Shown: positions 5,924-14,439 of the stretch, piece after piece
Position numbering within the stretch: position 1 is the stretch's first letter
How the letters are laid out: each line of letters opens with the position of its first letter
Assembly: GCA_910577685.1 (NCBI GenBank)
Contig: CAJTOH010000053.1
Span: 1-23,303 of the forward strand
DNA: 23,303 bases
From: an uncultured Dorea sp.
Lineage (GTDB): Bacteria > Bacillota > Clostridia > Lachnospirales > Lachnospiraceae
Reading direction: 5' to 3'
Translations under genes and position numbers: made by a program
Notes under the pieces: generated by a model
The model's database searches: none
Told to the model about the DNA's origin: nothing
Seen by the model: only the letters and a program-made list of their open reading frames with translations

Positions 5924-7738
5924 GTGGCAGGTATAGAACAGAGTAAGATTCGTAATTTTTGTATCATCGCACATATAGACCATGGGAAATCCACGCTGGC
6001 TGACCGCATCATCGAGATGACGGGACTTCTGACCAGCCGGGAGATGCAGTCTCAGGTCTTGGACAACATGGAGCTTGAACGGGAGAGAGGGATTACCATT
6101 AAGGCGCAGGCGGTGCGCACCGTCTACCGTGCGAAGAATGGGGAGGAGTATATCTTCAACCTGATTGACACGCCGGGACATGTAGATTTCAATTATGAGG
6201 TGTCCAGAAGCCTTGCGGCGTGCGACGGGGCGATTCTTGTCGTGGACGCGGCTCAGGGCGTAGAGGCGCAGACGCTGGCGAATGTCTATCTGGCGTTAGA
6301 CCATGATCTGGACGTAATGCCGGTAATCAATAAGATCGACCTTCCAAGCGCGGAACCGGATCGGGTAATCGAGGAGGTTGAGGATGTCGTCGGGATTGAG
6401 GCGATGGACGCTCCGCAGATTTCGGCAAAGACGGGACTGAATGTGGAGCAGGTATTAGAGCAGATCGTGGAGAAGATTCCGGCCCCTGAGGGCAATCCGG
6501 CGGCGCCCCTGAAAGCGTTGATTTTTGATTCCCTGTATGACTCTTATAAGGGCGTTATCGTGTTCTGCAGGATTAAGGAGGGGACGGTCAGGAAAGGGAC
6601 GCCGATTCTGATGATGGCTACCGGAGCGAAGGCTGAGGTGGTCGAGGTAGGATATTTTGGCGCGGGGCAGTTTATCCCCTGTGAAGAATTGAGCGCGGGT
6701 ATGGTCGGCTATATCACGGCCAGCCTTAAAAATGTAAAGGATACCCGGGTAGGCGATACGATTACGGACGCGTCCAATCCATGCGGCGAACCCCTTCCGG
6801 GTTACAAGAAGGTTAATCCCATGGTGTACTGCGGCATGTATCCCGCAGACGGGGCAAAGTATCCGGATCTTCGGGATGCCTTGGAGAAGCTGCAGCTCAA
6901 TGATGCTTCCCTGCAGTTCGAGCCGGAGACTTCGATTGCATTAGGCTTCGGGTATCGTTGCGGCTTCTTAGGGCTTCTCCATTTGGAGATTATTCAGGAG
7001 CGTCTGGAGAGGGAGTACAATCTGGATTTGGTAACGACGGCTCCGGGAGTTATCTATAAAGTGCATAAGACCAACGGCGAGGTGATTGAGCTTACGAACC
7101 CGTCCAATCTTCCCGACCCGTCGGAGATTGAATACATGGAAGAACCTATGGTGAAGGCTGAGATTATGGTCACCTCAGAGTTCATCGGCGCAATCATGGA
7201 TTTGTGCCAGGAACGCAGGGGAGTCTATGACGGGATGGAATATATTGAGGAGACTCGGGCTGTGCTGCGGTATCATCTGCCGTTGAACGAGATTATCTAT
7301 GATTTCTTTGACGCACTGAAATCACGTTCCAGAGGCTATGCGTCGTTTGATTATGAAATGGACGACTATGTGCAGTCCAATCTGGTGAAACTGGACATCC
7401 TGATTAATAAGGAAGAAGTGGACGCGCTGTCTTTCATTATCCATGCGGATACGGCTTACGAGCGCGGGCGTAAGATGTGTGAGAAGCTAAAAGAAGAGAT
7501 TCCGAGACAGCTTTTCGAGATTCCCATTCAGGCGGCGATTGGCAGCAAGATTATTGCGAGAGAGACGGTCAAGGCGATGCGCAAAGACGTGCTTGCCAAG
7601 TGTTACGGCGGAGACATCAGCCGTAAGAGAAAGCTTTTGGAGAAGCAAAAGGAAGGAAAGAAGCGGATGCGCCAGGTGGGAAACGTAGAGATACCGCAGA
7701 AGGCGTTTATGAGCGTGTTAAAGCTGGATGATAAGTAG
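5924..7738 (+). CDS. lepA: Elongation factor 4 (LepA)
   Basis: 604 residues from the GTG at 5924, chosen because AGGGG sits ten bases upstream; an earlier in-frame GTG at 5906 lies inside the ribosome-site region. GTPase motifs are intact: AHIDHGKST (16-24), RGIT (55-58), DTPGHVDF (82-89), NKID (136-139), SAKTG. The EF4-specific C-terminal domain follows (DISRKRKLLEKQKEGKKRMR, the conserved basic segment near the end). LepA binds the ribosome and affects elongation and initiation/assembly, acting at the membrane or in the cytoplasm. It shares an operon with holA upstream and hemW 14 bases downstream. Confidence 0.98.
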   Translation: MAGIEQSKIRNFCIIAHIDHGKSTLADRIIEMTGLLTSREMQSQVLDNMELERERGITIKAQAVRTVYRAKNGEEYIFNLIDTPGHVDFNYEVSRSLAACDGAILVVDAAQGVEAQTLANVYLALDHDLDVMPVINKIDLPSAEPDRVIEEVEDVVGIEAMDAPQISAKTGLNVEQVLEQIVEKIPAPEGNPAAPLKALIFDSLYDSYKGVIVFCRIKEGTVRKGTPILMMATGAKAEVVEVGYFGAGQFIPCEELSAGMVGYITASLKNVKDTRVGDTITDASNPCGEPLPGYKKVNPMVYCGMYPADGAKYPDLRDALEKLQLNDASLQFEPETSIALGFGYRCGFLGLLHLEIIQERLEREYNLDLVTTAPGVIYKVHKTNGEVIELTNPSNLPDPSEIEYMEEPMVKAEIMVTSEFIGAIMDLCQERRGVYDGMEYIEETRAVLRYHLPLNEIIYDFFDALKSRSRGYASFDYEMDDYVQSNLVKLDILINKEEVDALSFIIHADTAYERGRKMCEKLKEEIPRQLFEIPIQAAIGSKIIARETVKAMRKDVLAKCYGGDISRKRKLLEKQKEGKKRMRQVGNVEIPQKAFMSVLKLDDK

Positions 7739-7752
7739 GGACAGGTAGAGAA

Positions 7753-8859
7753 ATGGCGGGAATAAAAAAGAAAGAATTAGAATTATACATCCATATTCCT
7801 TTTTGCGTAAAAAAATGTCTATATTGTGATTTCCTGTCGGCTCCTTCTTCTACGGAGGAGCGGCAGGAGTATGTGACAGGCCTTTGCCGGCAGATTCGCA
7901 GTTATTGCGGGCTGGCAAAGGCTTATCATGTTGTCAGCATTTTTGTTGGCGGAGGGACTCCTTCCATATTAGAAAAAGACCAGATTCTTGCTGTTTTTGA
8001 TGCGGTTCGGGATACCTTTTTGGTTGACGGGGATGCTGAGGTTACGATAGAGGTAAATCCCGGCGCGGTGACGGAAGAAAAGCTGGGGGCATATCGAAAG
8101 GCTGGAATCAACCGTCTGAGCATTGGTCTGCAATCGGCAGAGAATGAGGAATTAAGAAGGCTTGGAAGGATACACACCTATGAAGATTTCCTCGATACGT
8201 TCCGGTTAGCCAGGGGGATGGGATTTCAGAATATCAATGTGGATCTTATGTCCGCAATCCCGGGGCAGAGGCTTGCCGGATGGGAAGAGACGCTGAGGAA
8301 GGCGGCAGAGCTTAGACCGGAGCATATCTCGGCTTACAGTTTGATTATTGAGGAAGGTACTCCGTTTTACGAGAGGTACGGGGAAGGGAGACATGCCGGG
8401 GAACTGCCCGATGAGGAGGAGGAACGGCAAATGTACCGGAAGACGTTGGAGGTCCTGAAAGGGTACGGATACCGCAGGTATGAAATCTCGAATTATGCAT
8501 TGCCGGGGTATGCCTGCAGGCATAATCTGGGATACTGGAACCGGACGGAATATCTGGGGATTGGTACGGGGGCGGCGTCTTTGGTGGAGAACCGGAGATG
8601 GAACTTCGGGGAAGAACCGGTGTCGCTGAGCGTGCAGGAGCAGATGGAAGAGTGCATGTTCCTTGGGCTTCGGAAGATGGAGGGCGTGTCAAAGGCGCGG
8701 TTTCAGGAGACGTTCGGGAGGAAGATGGAGGACGTATACGGAGAGGTCCTGAAAAAGATGTTCGGGATAGGACTGATGGAGGAAACCGAAGGTTTCGTAA
8801 GGCTGACGGAGCGTGGGATTGACGTCGGCAACGGGGTGATGTCTGAGTTTTTGTTTTGA
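7753..8859 (+). CDS. hemW: HemW-type radical SAM protein (coproporphyrinogen oxidase-like)
   Basis: 368 residues, ATG after AGGGACAGG. The radical SAM cluster motif is C18-xxx-C22-xx-C25 followed by DF (CVKKCLYCDF), and the SAM-binding GGGTPS is at 66-71. Further family segments are EVNPG, NRLSIGLQS, NVDLMSAIPGQ and HISAYSLIIEEGTPF. HemW proteins bind heme and are viewed as heme chaperones rather than true oxygen-independent coproporphyrinogen oxidases, which carry an additional upstream cysteine. The position directly after lepA is the classic Firmicute order. The heat-shock repressor hrcA, often next, is absent here; an XRE regulator with its own promoter follows. Confidence 0.95.
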   Translation: MAGIKKKELELYIHIPFCVKKCLYCDFLSAPSSTEERQEYVTGLCRQIRSYCGLAKAYHVVSIFVGGGTPSILEKDQILAVFDAVRDTFLVDGDAEVTIEVNPGAVTEEKLGAYRKAGINRLSIGLQSAENEELRRLGRIHTYEDFLDTFRLARGMGFQNINVDLMSAIPGQRLAGWEETLRKAAELRPEHISAYSLIIEEGTPFYERYGEGRHAGELPDEEEERQMYRKTLEVLKGYGYRRYEISNYALPGYACRHNLGYWNRTEYLGIGTGAASLVENRRWNFGEEPVSLSVQEQMEECMFLGLRKMEGVSKARFQETFGRKMEDVYGEVLKKMFGIGLMEETEGFVRLTERGIDVGNGVMSEFLF

Positions 8860-8927
8860 GAATATGGTAGTTTTCTTTTGAGGGGAAATCCCTGATATTA
8901 ACTTATAGTTAAAAAAATTTATCTCTC

Positions 8928-8983
8928 CGTTGACAGCTGCTCAATTGTTTTTCGGGAAATACACAAGTATAATAAAGTCAACG
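8928..8983 (+). promoter_or_regulatory. Promoter of the XRE regulator, bracketed by an inverted repeat
   Basis: TTGTTT (8945-8950), 17 bases, TATAAT (8968-8973) is a strong promoter. CGTTGAC (8928-8934) and GTCAACG (8977-8983) form a perfect 7-base inverted repeat exactly flanking it, which could be an operator for the downstream regulator. The gene's AAGGAGG ribosome site is at 9007-9013. Confidence 0.7.
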
Positions 8984-9021
8984 AAAGCTTTTGTGCCATT
9001 CTCAATAAGGAGGCTTCTATT

Positions 9022-10086
9022 ATGCCTATGAACGTAGTTATACAAGAAAGAAGAAAAGAATTAGGACTCACGCAGGAACAAGTCGCAGAATATCTCAATG
9101 TGTCTATTCCGGCAGTCAGTAAATGGGAAAAAGGAACAACCAGTCCGGATATTTCGCTTTTGGCTCCGTTAGCCCGATTGCTAAAAATTGACTTAAACAC
9201 TCTCTTTGGTTTTCACGAAGATATAACACAACAAGAAATTGGTTTGCTCTGCAAGGAGGTCGGAAATATTGTTGGAGATAAAGGACTCGAAGAAGGGTTT
9301 GCAGCAGTAGGGCAAAAGCTCCGCGAGTATCCTCACAATGAGGGACTCATGCATGTTCTTACACTCCAACTGGACGGACTTCTTTCCATGTCCGGCTTGA
9401 CTGCCGATGAAATGCGCCCCTATGAGGAGCAGCTCCTTGAATGGTATCATCGACTTGCCGGGAGCACAGACGTAAAGATAAGCAACAGCGCAAATTTTAT
9501 GTTGGCAAGCAGATATCTTCGCAGTGGAGAATATGGAAAAGCCCAGGAAACATTGGACTTAATGCCTGACAGGAACGATCTTGCCGGCAGCATGGCCGAT
9601 AAGTTTTGGTTACAAGTTGAAATTGATAAACATCAAGGCAAATCAGAAAAAGCGGCAGAGGATTTGCAGAGAGAATTAAATCTGGCTCTCAACAAGGTTC
9701 AGCTGCTGCTATACAAAATGATGAGTATTGAGTTAGAGTGCGGCGAACTTCTTACTGCGAAAAAGATAGCAGATAAATCGGCGCAGATGGTCACACTTTT
9801 TGAAATGTGGAAGTATGGCGGATTCGCTGCACCATTGGAAATCGCCTTTGCGGAAAAGGATACCGATAAATGTATTTCCATTTTGAGAGAAATGCTTGCG
9901 GTAATGCGCGAACCATGGAATACGGATAAAACCTTATTATTTAATCGCATACCTGCGCAAGCGGCTCACCCAGAGCAAATGATTCCCGTACTCCTTTCTG
10001 CAATGGAAAAAGAACCTCTGCTGCAAAACTCCCCGGAGTTTCAAGAGATAATCACAGAGTATGAGCGGTTCAAAGATAGGAAATAG
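9022..10086 (+). CDS. XRE-family regulator with long helical C-terminus
   Basis: 354 residues, ATG after AAGGAGG. Residues 5-60 are a Cro/C1-type helix-turn-helix (RRKELGLTQEQVAEYLNVS, then AVSKWEKGTTSPDISLL). The remaining 290 residues are helical with TPR-like segments (LEEGFAAVGQKLREYPHN, SGEYGKAQETLDLMPDRND, KSEKAAEDLQRELNLALNK, LLTAKKIADKSAQM). This layout is common in Clostridia, where the C-terminal repeats may bind a peptide or partner. The gene has its own promoter flanked by an inverted repeat, consistent with autoregulation, and a 10-bp-stem hairpin after its stop. Targets are unknown; no neighbouring gene is obviously paired with it. Confidence 0.88.
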   Translation: MPMNVVIQERRKELGLTQEQVAEYLNVSIPAVSKWEKGTTSPDISLLAPLARLLKIDLNTLFGFHEDITQQEIGLLCKEVGNIVGDKGLEEGFAAVGQKLREYPHNEGLMHVLTLQLDGLLSMSGLTADEMRPYEEQLLEWYHRLAGSTDVKISNSANFMLASRYLRSGEYGKAQETLDLMPDRNDLAGSMADKFWLQVEIDKHQGKSEKAAEDLQRELNLALNKVQLLLYKMMSIELECGELLTAKKIADKSAQMVTLFEMWKYGGFAAPLEIAFAEKDTDKCISILREMLAVMREPWNTDKTLLFNRIPAQAAHPEQMIPVLLSAMEKEPLLQNSPEFQEIITEYERFKDRK

Positions 10087-10096
10087 ATACCAAATT

Positions 10097-10143
10097 GGCT
10101 ATCGGGTTAAAATATAGCAAAAATACGCCATTTCCCGATAGCC
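10097..10143. terminator. Inverted repeat between convergent genes, probable bidirectional terminator
   Basis: A perfect 10-bp stem (GGCTATCGGG / CCCGATAGCC) closes a 27-base AT-rich loop. It lies between the XRE regulator (plus) and the chromate transporter (minus). The long loop and the short CTTTAT tail make it an atypical intrinsic terminator. Confidence 0.55.
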
Positions 10144-10211
10144 CTTTATAAGCAATTCCTAATTAAATCATGTTATCAATTACAAGAGAACCTATCATTG
10201 ATTGTCAAAAA

Positions 10212-10766
10212 CTACATCTGCAGAACAATCCCCGCACAGGCCCCGGCCGCAATCCAAACCAACGGATGCAGTTTCCCGAGTTTCTTAACTTGCAGCAGTG
10301 CAAAAGCCGCCGCACAGACCGCAACATTCGTCAGATTCACAGCAACCTTTCCTTCCGCGGCCGACACAATGGCAATCTTTAGCAATTCCCACACAGCATA
10401 CCCGATTAAAGCGGCAACTGCCGGACGTATCCCATAGAACGCAGCTTTCACGTTCACATTCTCGCTGAAATTCTCAAGAAATTTTGCAATCAATATAATA
10501 ATAATCCACGCGGGAGCCGTGAGCGCCAGCGTAGCCACAACCGCCCCAAGGATACCCGCAGCGTTATACCCCGCGTAAGTCGCCATATTAATGCCCACAG
10601 GTCCGGGCGTACTCTCGCTGATCGCTACCATATTCGTAAGCTCGCTTACCGTAAACCAGTCGTACTTATTTGCAAGATCCATCAGAAAAGGCAGTGTAGC
10701 CATACCGCCTCCGATCGAAAACAGCCCGATCTTGAAAAATTCATATGCCAGAATCAGATAAATCAT
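10212..10766 (-). CDS. Chromate transporter family protein, second half-gene
   Basis: 184 residues, about the size of one ChrA domain. The family signature is visible: EFFKIGLFSIGGGMATLPFL near the start, then SESTPGPVGINMATYAGY and a run of hydrophobic helices. ChrA-type proteins carry oxyanions across the membrane; short-chain members work as pairs of half-size proteins with opposite topology. The ATG overlaps the upstream half-gene's stop by four bases (ATGA), so the two are translated together. The true substrate in a gut anaerobe is uncertain; chromate is only the family name. Confidence 0.9.
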   Translation of the reverse strand: MIYLILAYEFFKIGLFSIGGGMATLPFLMDLANKYDWFTVSELTNMVAISESTPGPVGINMATYAGYNAAGILGAVVATLALTAPAWIIIILIAKFLENFSENVNVKAAFYGIRPAVAALIGYAVWELLKIAIVSAAEGKVAVNLTNVAVCAAAFALLQVKKLGKLHPLVWIAAGACAGIVLQM

Positions 10767-11314
10767 GCCGAACGCCTCCTCTCCATATGTTTAGCGATAA
10801 TCCCCGTGATACCGGAAAGGACGATGACCACAGCCGTAGGAATCGGAGTAAAGCAGGCCAATATAAACGCAATCAGGAATACCAAAGCCCCAAGCCTATC
10901 CACGATTCCCTTTTTCATCATGGTGAACACGGTATTCAGCATCAGTGCGCAGACCACAATCCGAATCCCTGCCAGAGCATGGAGCACCACCGGCGTGTGG
11001 ATAAAATTCTGCAGGATCGACGCGACCAGACAGATGATAATAAGGGAAGGCGACACCATACCCAGAGTCCCGGCAACGCTTCCCAAGAACCCTGCCTGCT
11101 GAAACCCTACATAAGTGGCGGTATTAACCGCAATAATCCCGGGAGTACACTGCCCGATCGCATAGATGTCCAGAAGCTCCTCTTCCGTACACCATCCATA
11201 CTTCTGCACCACCTCACGCTGCAGCATAGGCAGCATGGCAAGCCCTCCGCCGAAGGTCAGCCCGCCGATTTTGAAAAAACTGACGTATAATTCCCCGATT
11301 TTTTTTGCTTTCAT
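10763..11314 (-). CDS. Chromate transporter family protein, first half-gene
   Basis: 183 residues, ATG eight bases after AGGAGAAAC. The motif set parallels its partner: SFFKIGGLTFGGGLAMLPML, GQCTPGIIAVNTATYVGF, followed by four to five hydrophobic helices and a basic end (KHMERRRSA). Together with the next gene it forms a split ChrA transporter, probably a heterodimer. It is transcribed away from DUF4364; a possible promoter lies within the preceding 50 bases. Family assignment is secure, the transported ion is not. Confidence 0.9.
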   Translation of the reverse strand: MKAKKIGELYVSFFKIGGLTFGGGLAMLPMLQREVVQKYGWCTEEELLDIYAIGQCTPGIIAVNTATYVGFQQAGFLGSVAGTLGMVSPSLIIICLVASILQNFIHTPVVLHALAGIRIVVCALMLNTVFTMMKKGIVDRLGALVFLIAFILACFTPIPTAVVIVLSGITGIIAKHMERRRSA

Positions 11315-11337
11315 AGATCTTGTTTCTCCTAAATATA

Positions 11338-11365
11338 TTTATATTCCGCCGTAAGAGGCCTACAA
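11338..11365 (-). promoter_or_regulatory. Possible promoter of the chromate-transporter pair
   Basis: On the minus strand TTGTAG (11360-11365), 16 bases, TATAAA (11338-11343). The -35 overlaps the DUF4364 stop codon. Read-through from the upstream pair is also possible because no terminator is seen between them. Confidence 0.45.
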
Positions 11366-11872
11366 AAGTTTTGACATAATCAACGCGTAAATCTCCTGAT
11401 TCTTCTTTGTCCAGTTATGTGCGATCGTCTCCGCTTCCGCCTCCGTCGGCGCCGTCACGGTCAAGTCGATCAGCGGGATCCGCTGTTCAATGACCTGGCA
11501 TTTTACCGAATATTCCCCGTTGGGATTCCGGTAATAGTCAGATTTCACAGAAACCTCATTCTTTAGCTCATATTTCTTCTTTTTCAAAAATTCATTGATA
11601 TCCTGCTGGATGGCAGGAGAGATGTCGTTCCGGAAATAATAGACGATCTCCGTACCCTCCTCCGTAATGTGGAAGAAAGTCCGGTTGTGGGTGGACTCTT
11701 CCCGTATCAGGTTCGCCTCCGCCAATTCCGAGATCGCCTGCTGAAGTTTAAAATAAGTCGTATACCCTTCCTCCAATATGAATTCCGAAATCTGCGCGTT
11801 GGTCAGGGGGAAATCCACCCTGTTCAATATATACAGAATAATCAGTTTATAAAGTTTGAGAGGCTTATCCAT
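11360..11872 (-). CDS. DUF4364 family protein
   Basis: 170 residues matching the DUF4364 pattern: KLYKLIILYILNRVDFPLTN, a winged-helix-like middle (QLQQAI-type helix, ANLIREESTHNRTFFHITEEG) and a C-terminal alpha/beta part (LTVTAPTEAEAETIAHNWTKKN). The N-terminal fold resembles a DNA-binding winged helix, but the molecular role is not established. It starts one base after the stop of the radical SAM gene, with AAAGGAAC inside that gene's end, so the two are co-translated. This pairing is frequent in Lachnospiraceae. Confidence is high for the family and low for any function. Confidence 0.85.
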   Translation of the reverse strand: MDKPLKLYKLIILYILNRVDFPLTNAQISEFILEEGYTTYFKLQQAISELAEANLIREESTHNRTFFHITEEGTEIVYYFRNDISPAIQQDINEFLKKKKYELKNEVSVKSDYYRNPNGEYSVKCQVIEQRIPLIDLTVTAPTEAEAETIAHNWTKKNQEIYALIMSKLL

Positions 11873-11873
11873 A

Positions 11874-12797
11874 TCATAGTTCCTTTCCCTGCCAGATGTC
11901 CTGTTCTTTTAGGTATGCCTGCAAACGGTTGAGCACCTGGCGTTTATTTGCTGTCCACAGCGGGGCGATCAGAAGAGATTTCGGGCCGTCCCCGGTCAGC
12001 CTGTGTACTACGATATCAGGCCGCAGGACGCACAGGCACTTTCCAACCATCCCGAAATACTCATCCATGCCGGGAAGGTGGAAGGGGCGCTCTGCATAAT
12101 AAGCGGCGAGATCCGTATGTTTTAATATATGTAGTAATTGAAATTTTACACCTTGGATGTCAAGCCCGTTCAGGTATCTGACGGTTGCAAGCCGATGCGC
12201 CGTATCCTCTCCCGGAAGCCCGAGGATCGTATGGACGATGACAGGGATTCCGAGTGAACGCAGGTTTCTTACGGCCTGCTCAAACACCGGAAGTTCATAC
12301 CCCCTCCGGATAAATGCCGCCGTGTCAGGATGGATGGTCTGTAGTCCCAGTTCCACCCACACCGGTTTGACCCTGTTCAGTTCGCCTAACAATTCCAGCA
12401 CATCTGTTCCAAGGCAGTCCGGCCGTGTGGCGATATCCAGAATCCGGATATCCGGATGACGGAGGGCTTCGGAAAATATTTCCCGCAAATATGGGACGGG
12501 GGCGTAGGTATTGGTATACGCCTGAAAATAAGCGATGTAGGAACCGCCTGAGAACTTCTTTGCAGCCTGCCCCTTTCCCTGGCGAATCTGCTCCGTAATA
12601 GAAAGCCGGCTGTCGGCGGCAAACTCCCCGGAACCTCCCGCGCTGCAGAAAATACAGCCCCGGCTCCCAAAAGTACCGTCACGGTTCGGGCAGGTCATTC
12701 CCGCATCCAGACAGATCTTATAAAGTTTTTCCCCGCAGGTGTCTTTCAGGTATTGGTTCAGGGAATAATATCTCTCCCCATTCCGGCAGACAGCCAT
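11874..12797 (-). CDS. TIGR01212 family radical SAM protein (YhcC-like)
   Basis: 307 residues, ATG ten bases after AAGGACGG. Cysteines C36, C48 and C51 (CPNRDGTFGSRGCIFC) give the CX11CX2C iron-sulfur motif characteristic of this subfamily rather than the usual CX3CX2C. Downstream segments include YIAYFQAYTNTYAPVPYLRE, WVELGLQTIHPDTAAFIRRG and HTILGLPGED. E. coli YhcC is of this type; the reaction is not defined with certainty, though tRNA modification has been suggested for relatives. It has its own promoter facing away from rho and leads into DUF4364. Confidence 0.93.
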   Translation of the reverse strand: MAVCRNGERYYSLNQYLKDTCGEKLYKICLDAGMTCPNRDGTFGSRGCIFCSAGGSGEFAADSRLSITEQIRQGKGQAAKKFSGGSYIAYFQAYTNTYAPVPYLREIFSEALRHPDIRILDIATRPDCLGTDVLELLGELNRVKPVWVELGLQTIHPDTAAFIRRGYELPVFEQAVRNLRSLGIPVIVHTILGLPGEDTAHRLATVRYLNGLDIQGVKFQLLHILKHTDLAAYYAERPFHLPGMDEYFGMVGKCLCVLRPDIVVHRLTGDGPKSLLIAPLWTANKRQVLNRLQAYLKEQDIWQGKEL

Positions 12798-12881
12798 ATC
12801 AGATCAACCGTCCTTCATGAAATCTGTGAAATGTGTTCAGTGTCTCTGTCGTTTCGCGGCCGCCCGCTGAACGATATTACT

Positions 12882-12910
12882 ATAATATCATTCTTGCGGC
12901 ATCAAATCAA
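12882..12910 (-). promoter_or_regulatory. Promoter of the radical SAM-DUF4364 pair
   Basis: On the minus strand TTGATT (12905-12910), 17 bases, TATTAT (12882-12887), about 85 bases before the ATG. It is back-to-back with the rho promoter, only nine bases between the two -35 boxes. Confidence 0.7.
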
Positions 12911-12919
12911 TAAAAAGGC

Positions 12920-12948
12920 TTTCAAATTTCCAATAAATGTAGTATAAT
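12920..12948 (+). promoter_or_regulatory. Promoter of rho
   Basis: TTTCAA (12920-12925), 17 bases, TATAAT (12943-12948). It leaves a leader of about 115 bases before rho. The leader contains a small CTGGG / CCCAG stem (12964-12968 and 12989-12993) of unknown role. Confidence 0.72.
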
Positions 12949-13068
12949 AGCATTTAATTCCAACTGGGTCAGTTCAGGCCCCTTATATCCCAGGGAAAAA
13001 ATATATGGATATTGGTATGTCAGATATTTGTATAGGTGGAAAATTAAATTCATGAAAGGATATTTAGA

Positions 13069-14406
13069 ATGAGAGAGAAGTATGAGTCATTGCCTTTATC
13101 TACGCTTAAAGACCTCGCCAAAGCAAGAGGTATAAAAGGAATATCGACAATGAAGAAAGCAGAGCTGGTTGAGCGTATGCTTGAGGAGGACGATAAGGAA
13201 AAACAGGCGTCCAGAGAGCAGGTGAAAGAGATGTCTGCGAATACAGGAGATAAAGAGGTTCATGATATAGACAGGTTAGATAGCGGGATTACGGCATGCG
13301 GAATCCTTGAAGTGCTCCCGGACGGGTATGGTTTCATCCGGAGCGCAAACTATCTGCCGGGAGAGAACGACGTGTACGTGTCGCCGTCTCAGATCCGTAA
13401 GTTTAACTTAAAAACCGGGGATATTTTGGAAGGGAATACACGGATTAAGACACAGCAGGAGAAGTTCAGCGCATTATTATATTTGACCAAGATAAATGGC
13501 ATTGATCCTATGAAGGCGATGCGGAGGACGAATTTTGAAGATATGACGCCTATCTTCCCGGATGAACGGCTTAGGATGGAGTGCGGCAAGACAAGCACCG
13601 CCATGCGGATTGTGGACTTGCTGTCGCCGATCGGGAAAGGCCAGCGCGGTATGATCGTTTCGCCGCCGAAGGCAGGTAAGACGACGCTGCTTAAGCAGGT
13701 GGCGCTGTCTGTCCGTAAGAATAATCCGGAGATCCATCTCTTGATCCTTCTGATCGACGAGCGTCCCGAGGAGGTCACGGACATCAAGGAGACCATCGAA
13801 GGGGACAACGTGGAAGTTATTTACTCTACATTCGACGAATTGCCGGAGCATCATAAGCGCGTGTCGGAGATGGTAATCGAGCGCGCGAAGCGTCTGGTAG
13901 AACATAAAAAGGACGTGATGATCCTGTTAGACAGTATTACACGTCTTGCAAGGGCATATAACCTAACCGTACCGCCGTCAGGAAGGACGTTGTCCGGCGG
14001 TCTTGACCCGGCGGCTCTGCATATGCCTAAGCGTTTCTTCGGAGCTGCGCGGAACATGAGGGGCGGCGGAAGCCTTACGATTCTGGCAACGGCTCTCGTG
14101 AATACCGGAAGCAAGATGGATGACGTCATCTATGAGGAGTTTAAAGGAACCGGTAACATGGAACTGGTATTAGACCGGAAATTATCCGAGAAGAGGGTAT
14201 TCCCGGCTATCGATATCCCGCAGTCCGGAACCAGAAGGGAAGATCTGCTTCTTACACGGGAAGAGCAGGAGGCGGTCGATACTATGCGCCGCGCATTAAA
14301 CGGCATGAGGGCGGACGAGGCTGTGGAAAATATCCTGAATATGTACAGCAGGACCCGCAACAATGCAGAGTTGATCCAAATGGTAAAAAAGACAAAAATA
14401 ATCTAG
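13069..14406 (+). CDS. rho: Transcription termination factor Rho
   Basis: 445 residues, ATG after AAAGGATATTTAGA. Residues 1-40 are the Rho N-terminal helical domain (LSTLKDLAKARGIKGISTMKKAELV). About 75-145 is the OB-fold primary RNA-binding domain (GILEVLPDGYGFIRS). The RecA-like ATPase follows with Walker A SPPKAGKTT (198-206), LIDERPEEVTDI, Walker B VMILLDSITRLARAYN and the conserved GGGSLTILATALV and AIDIPQSGTRREDLL. Rho is a hexameric helicase that ends transcription. A short acidic/basic insert (DDKEKQASREQVKEM) links the first two domains; it is far shorter than in some Bacteroidetes or actinobacteria. The gene is followed by rpmE with its own promoter, a common Clostridial order. Confidence 0.98.
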   Translation: MREKYESLPLSTLKDLAKARGIKGISTMKKAELVERMLEEDDKEKQASREQVKEMSANTGDKEVHDIDRLDSGITACGILEVLPDGYGFIRSANYLPGENDVYVSPSQIRKFNLKTGDILEGNTRIKTQQEKFSALLYLTKINGIDPMKAMRRTNFEDMTPIFPDERLRMECGKTSTAMRIVDLLSPIGKGQRGMIVSPPKAGKTTLLKQVALSVRKNNPEIHLLILLIDERPEEVTDIKETIEGDNVEVIYSTFDELPEHHKRVSEMVIERAKRLVEHKKDVMILLDSITRLARAYNLTVPPSGRTLSGGLDPAALHMPKRFFGAARNMRGGGSLTILATALVNTGSKMDDVIYEEFKGTGNMELVLDRKLSEKRVFPAIDIPQSGTRREDLLLTREEQEAVDTMRRALNGMRADEAVENILNMYSRTRNNAELIQMVKKTKII

Positions 14407-14432
14407 ACAATATCTTGTTTTTATGGTACAAT
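14404..14432 (+). promoter_or_regulatory. Promoter of rpmE
   Basis: TAGACA (14404-14409, overlapping the rho stop codon), 17 bases, TACAAT (14427-14432). Transcription would begin near 14440, giving a leader of about 110 bases. Confidence 0.7.
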
Positions 14433-14439
14433 AACAACG

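Noticed and set aside
8930..8935. TTGACA as the -35 of the XRE promoter
   Set aside because: It lies 32 bases from the TATAAT, too far; TTGTTT at 17 bases fits instead, and TTGACA belongs to the inverted repeat arm.
10170..10437. Plus-strand frames over the chromate transporter
   Set aside because: Antisense to a conserved transporter, with no recognisable domain; the translated composition is that of a shadow frame.
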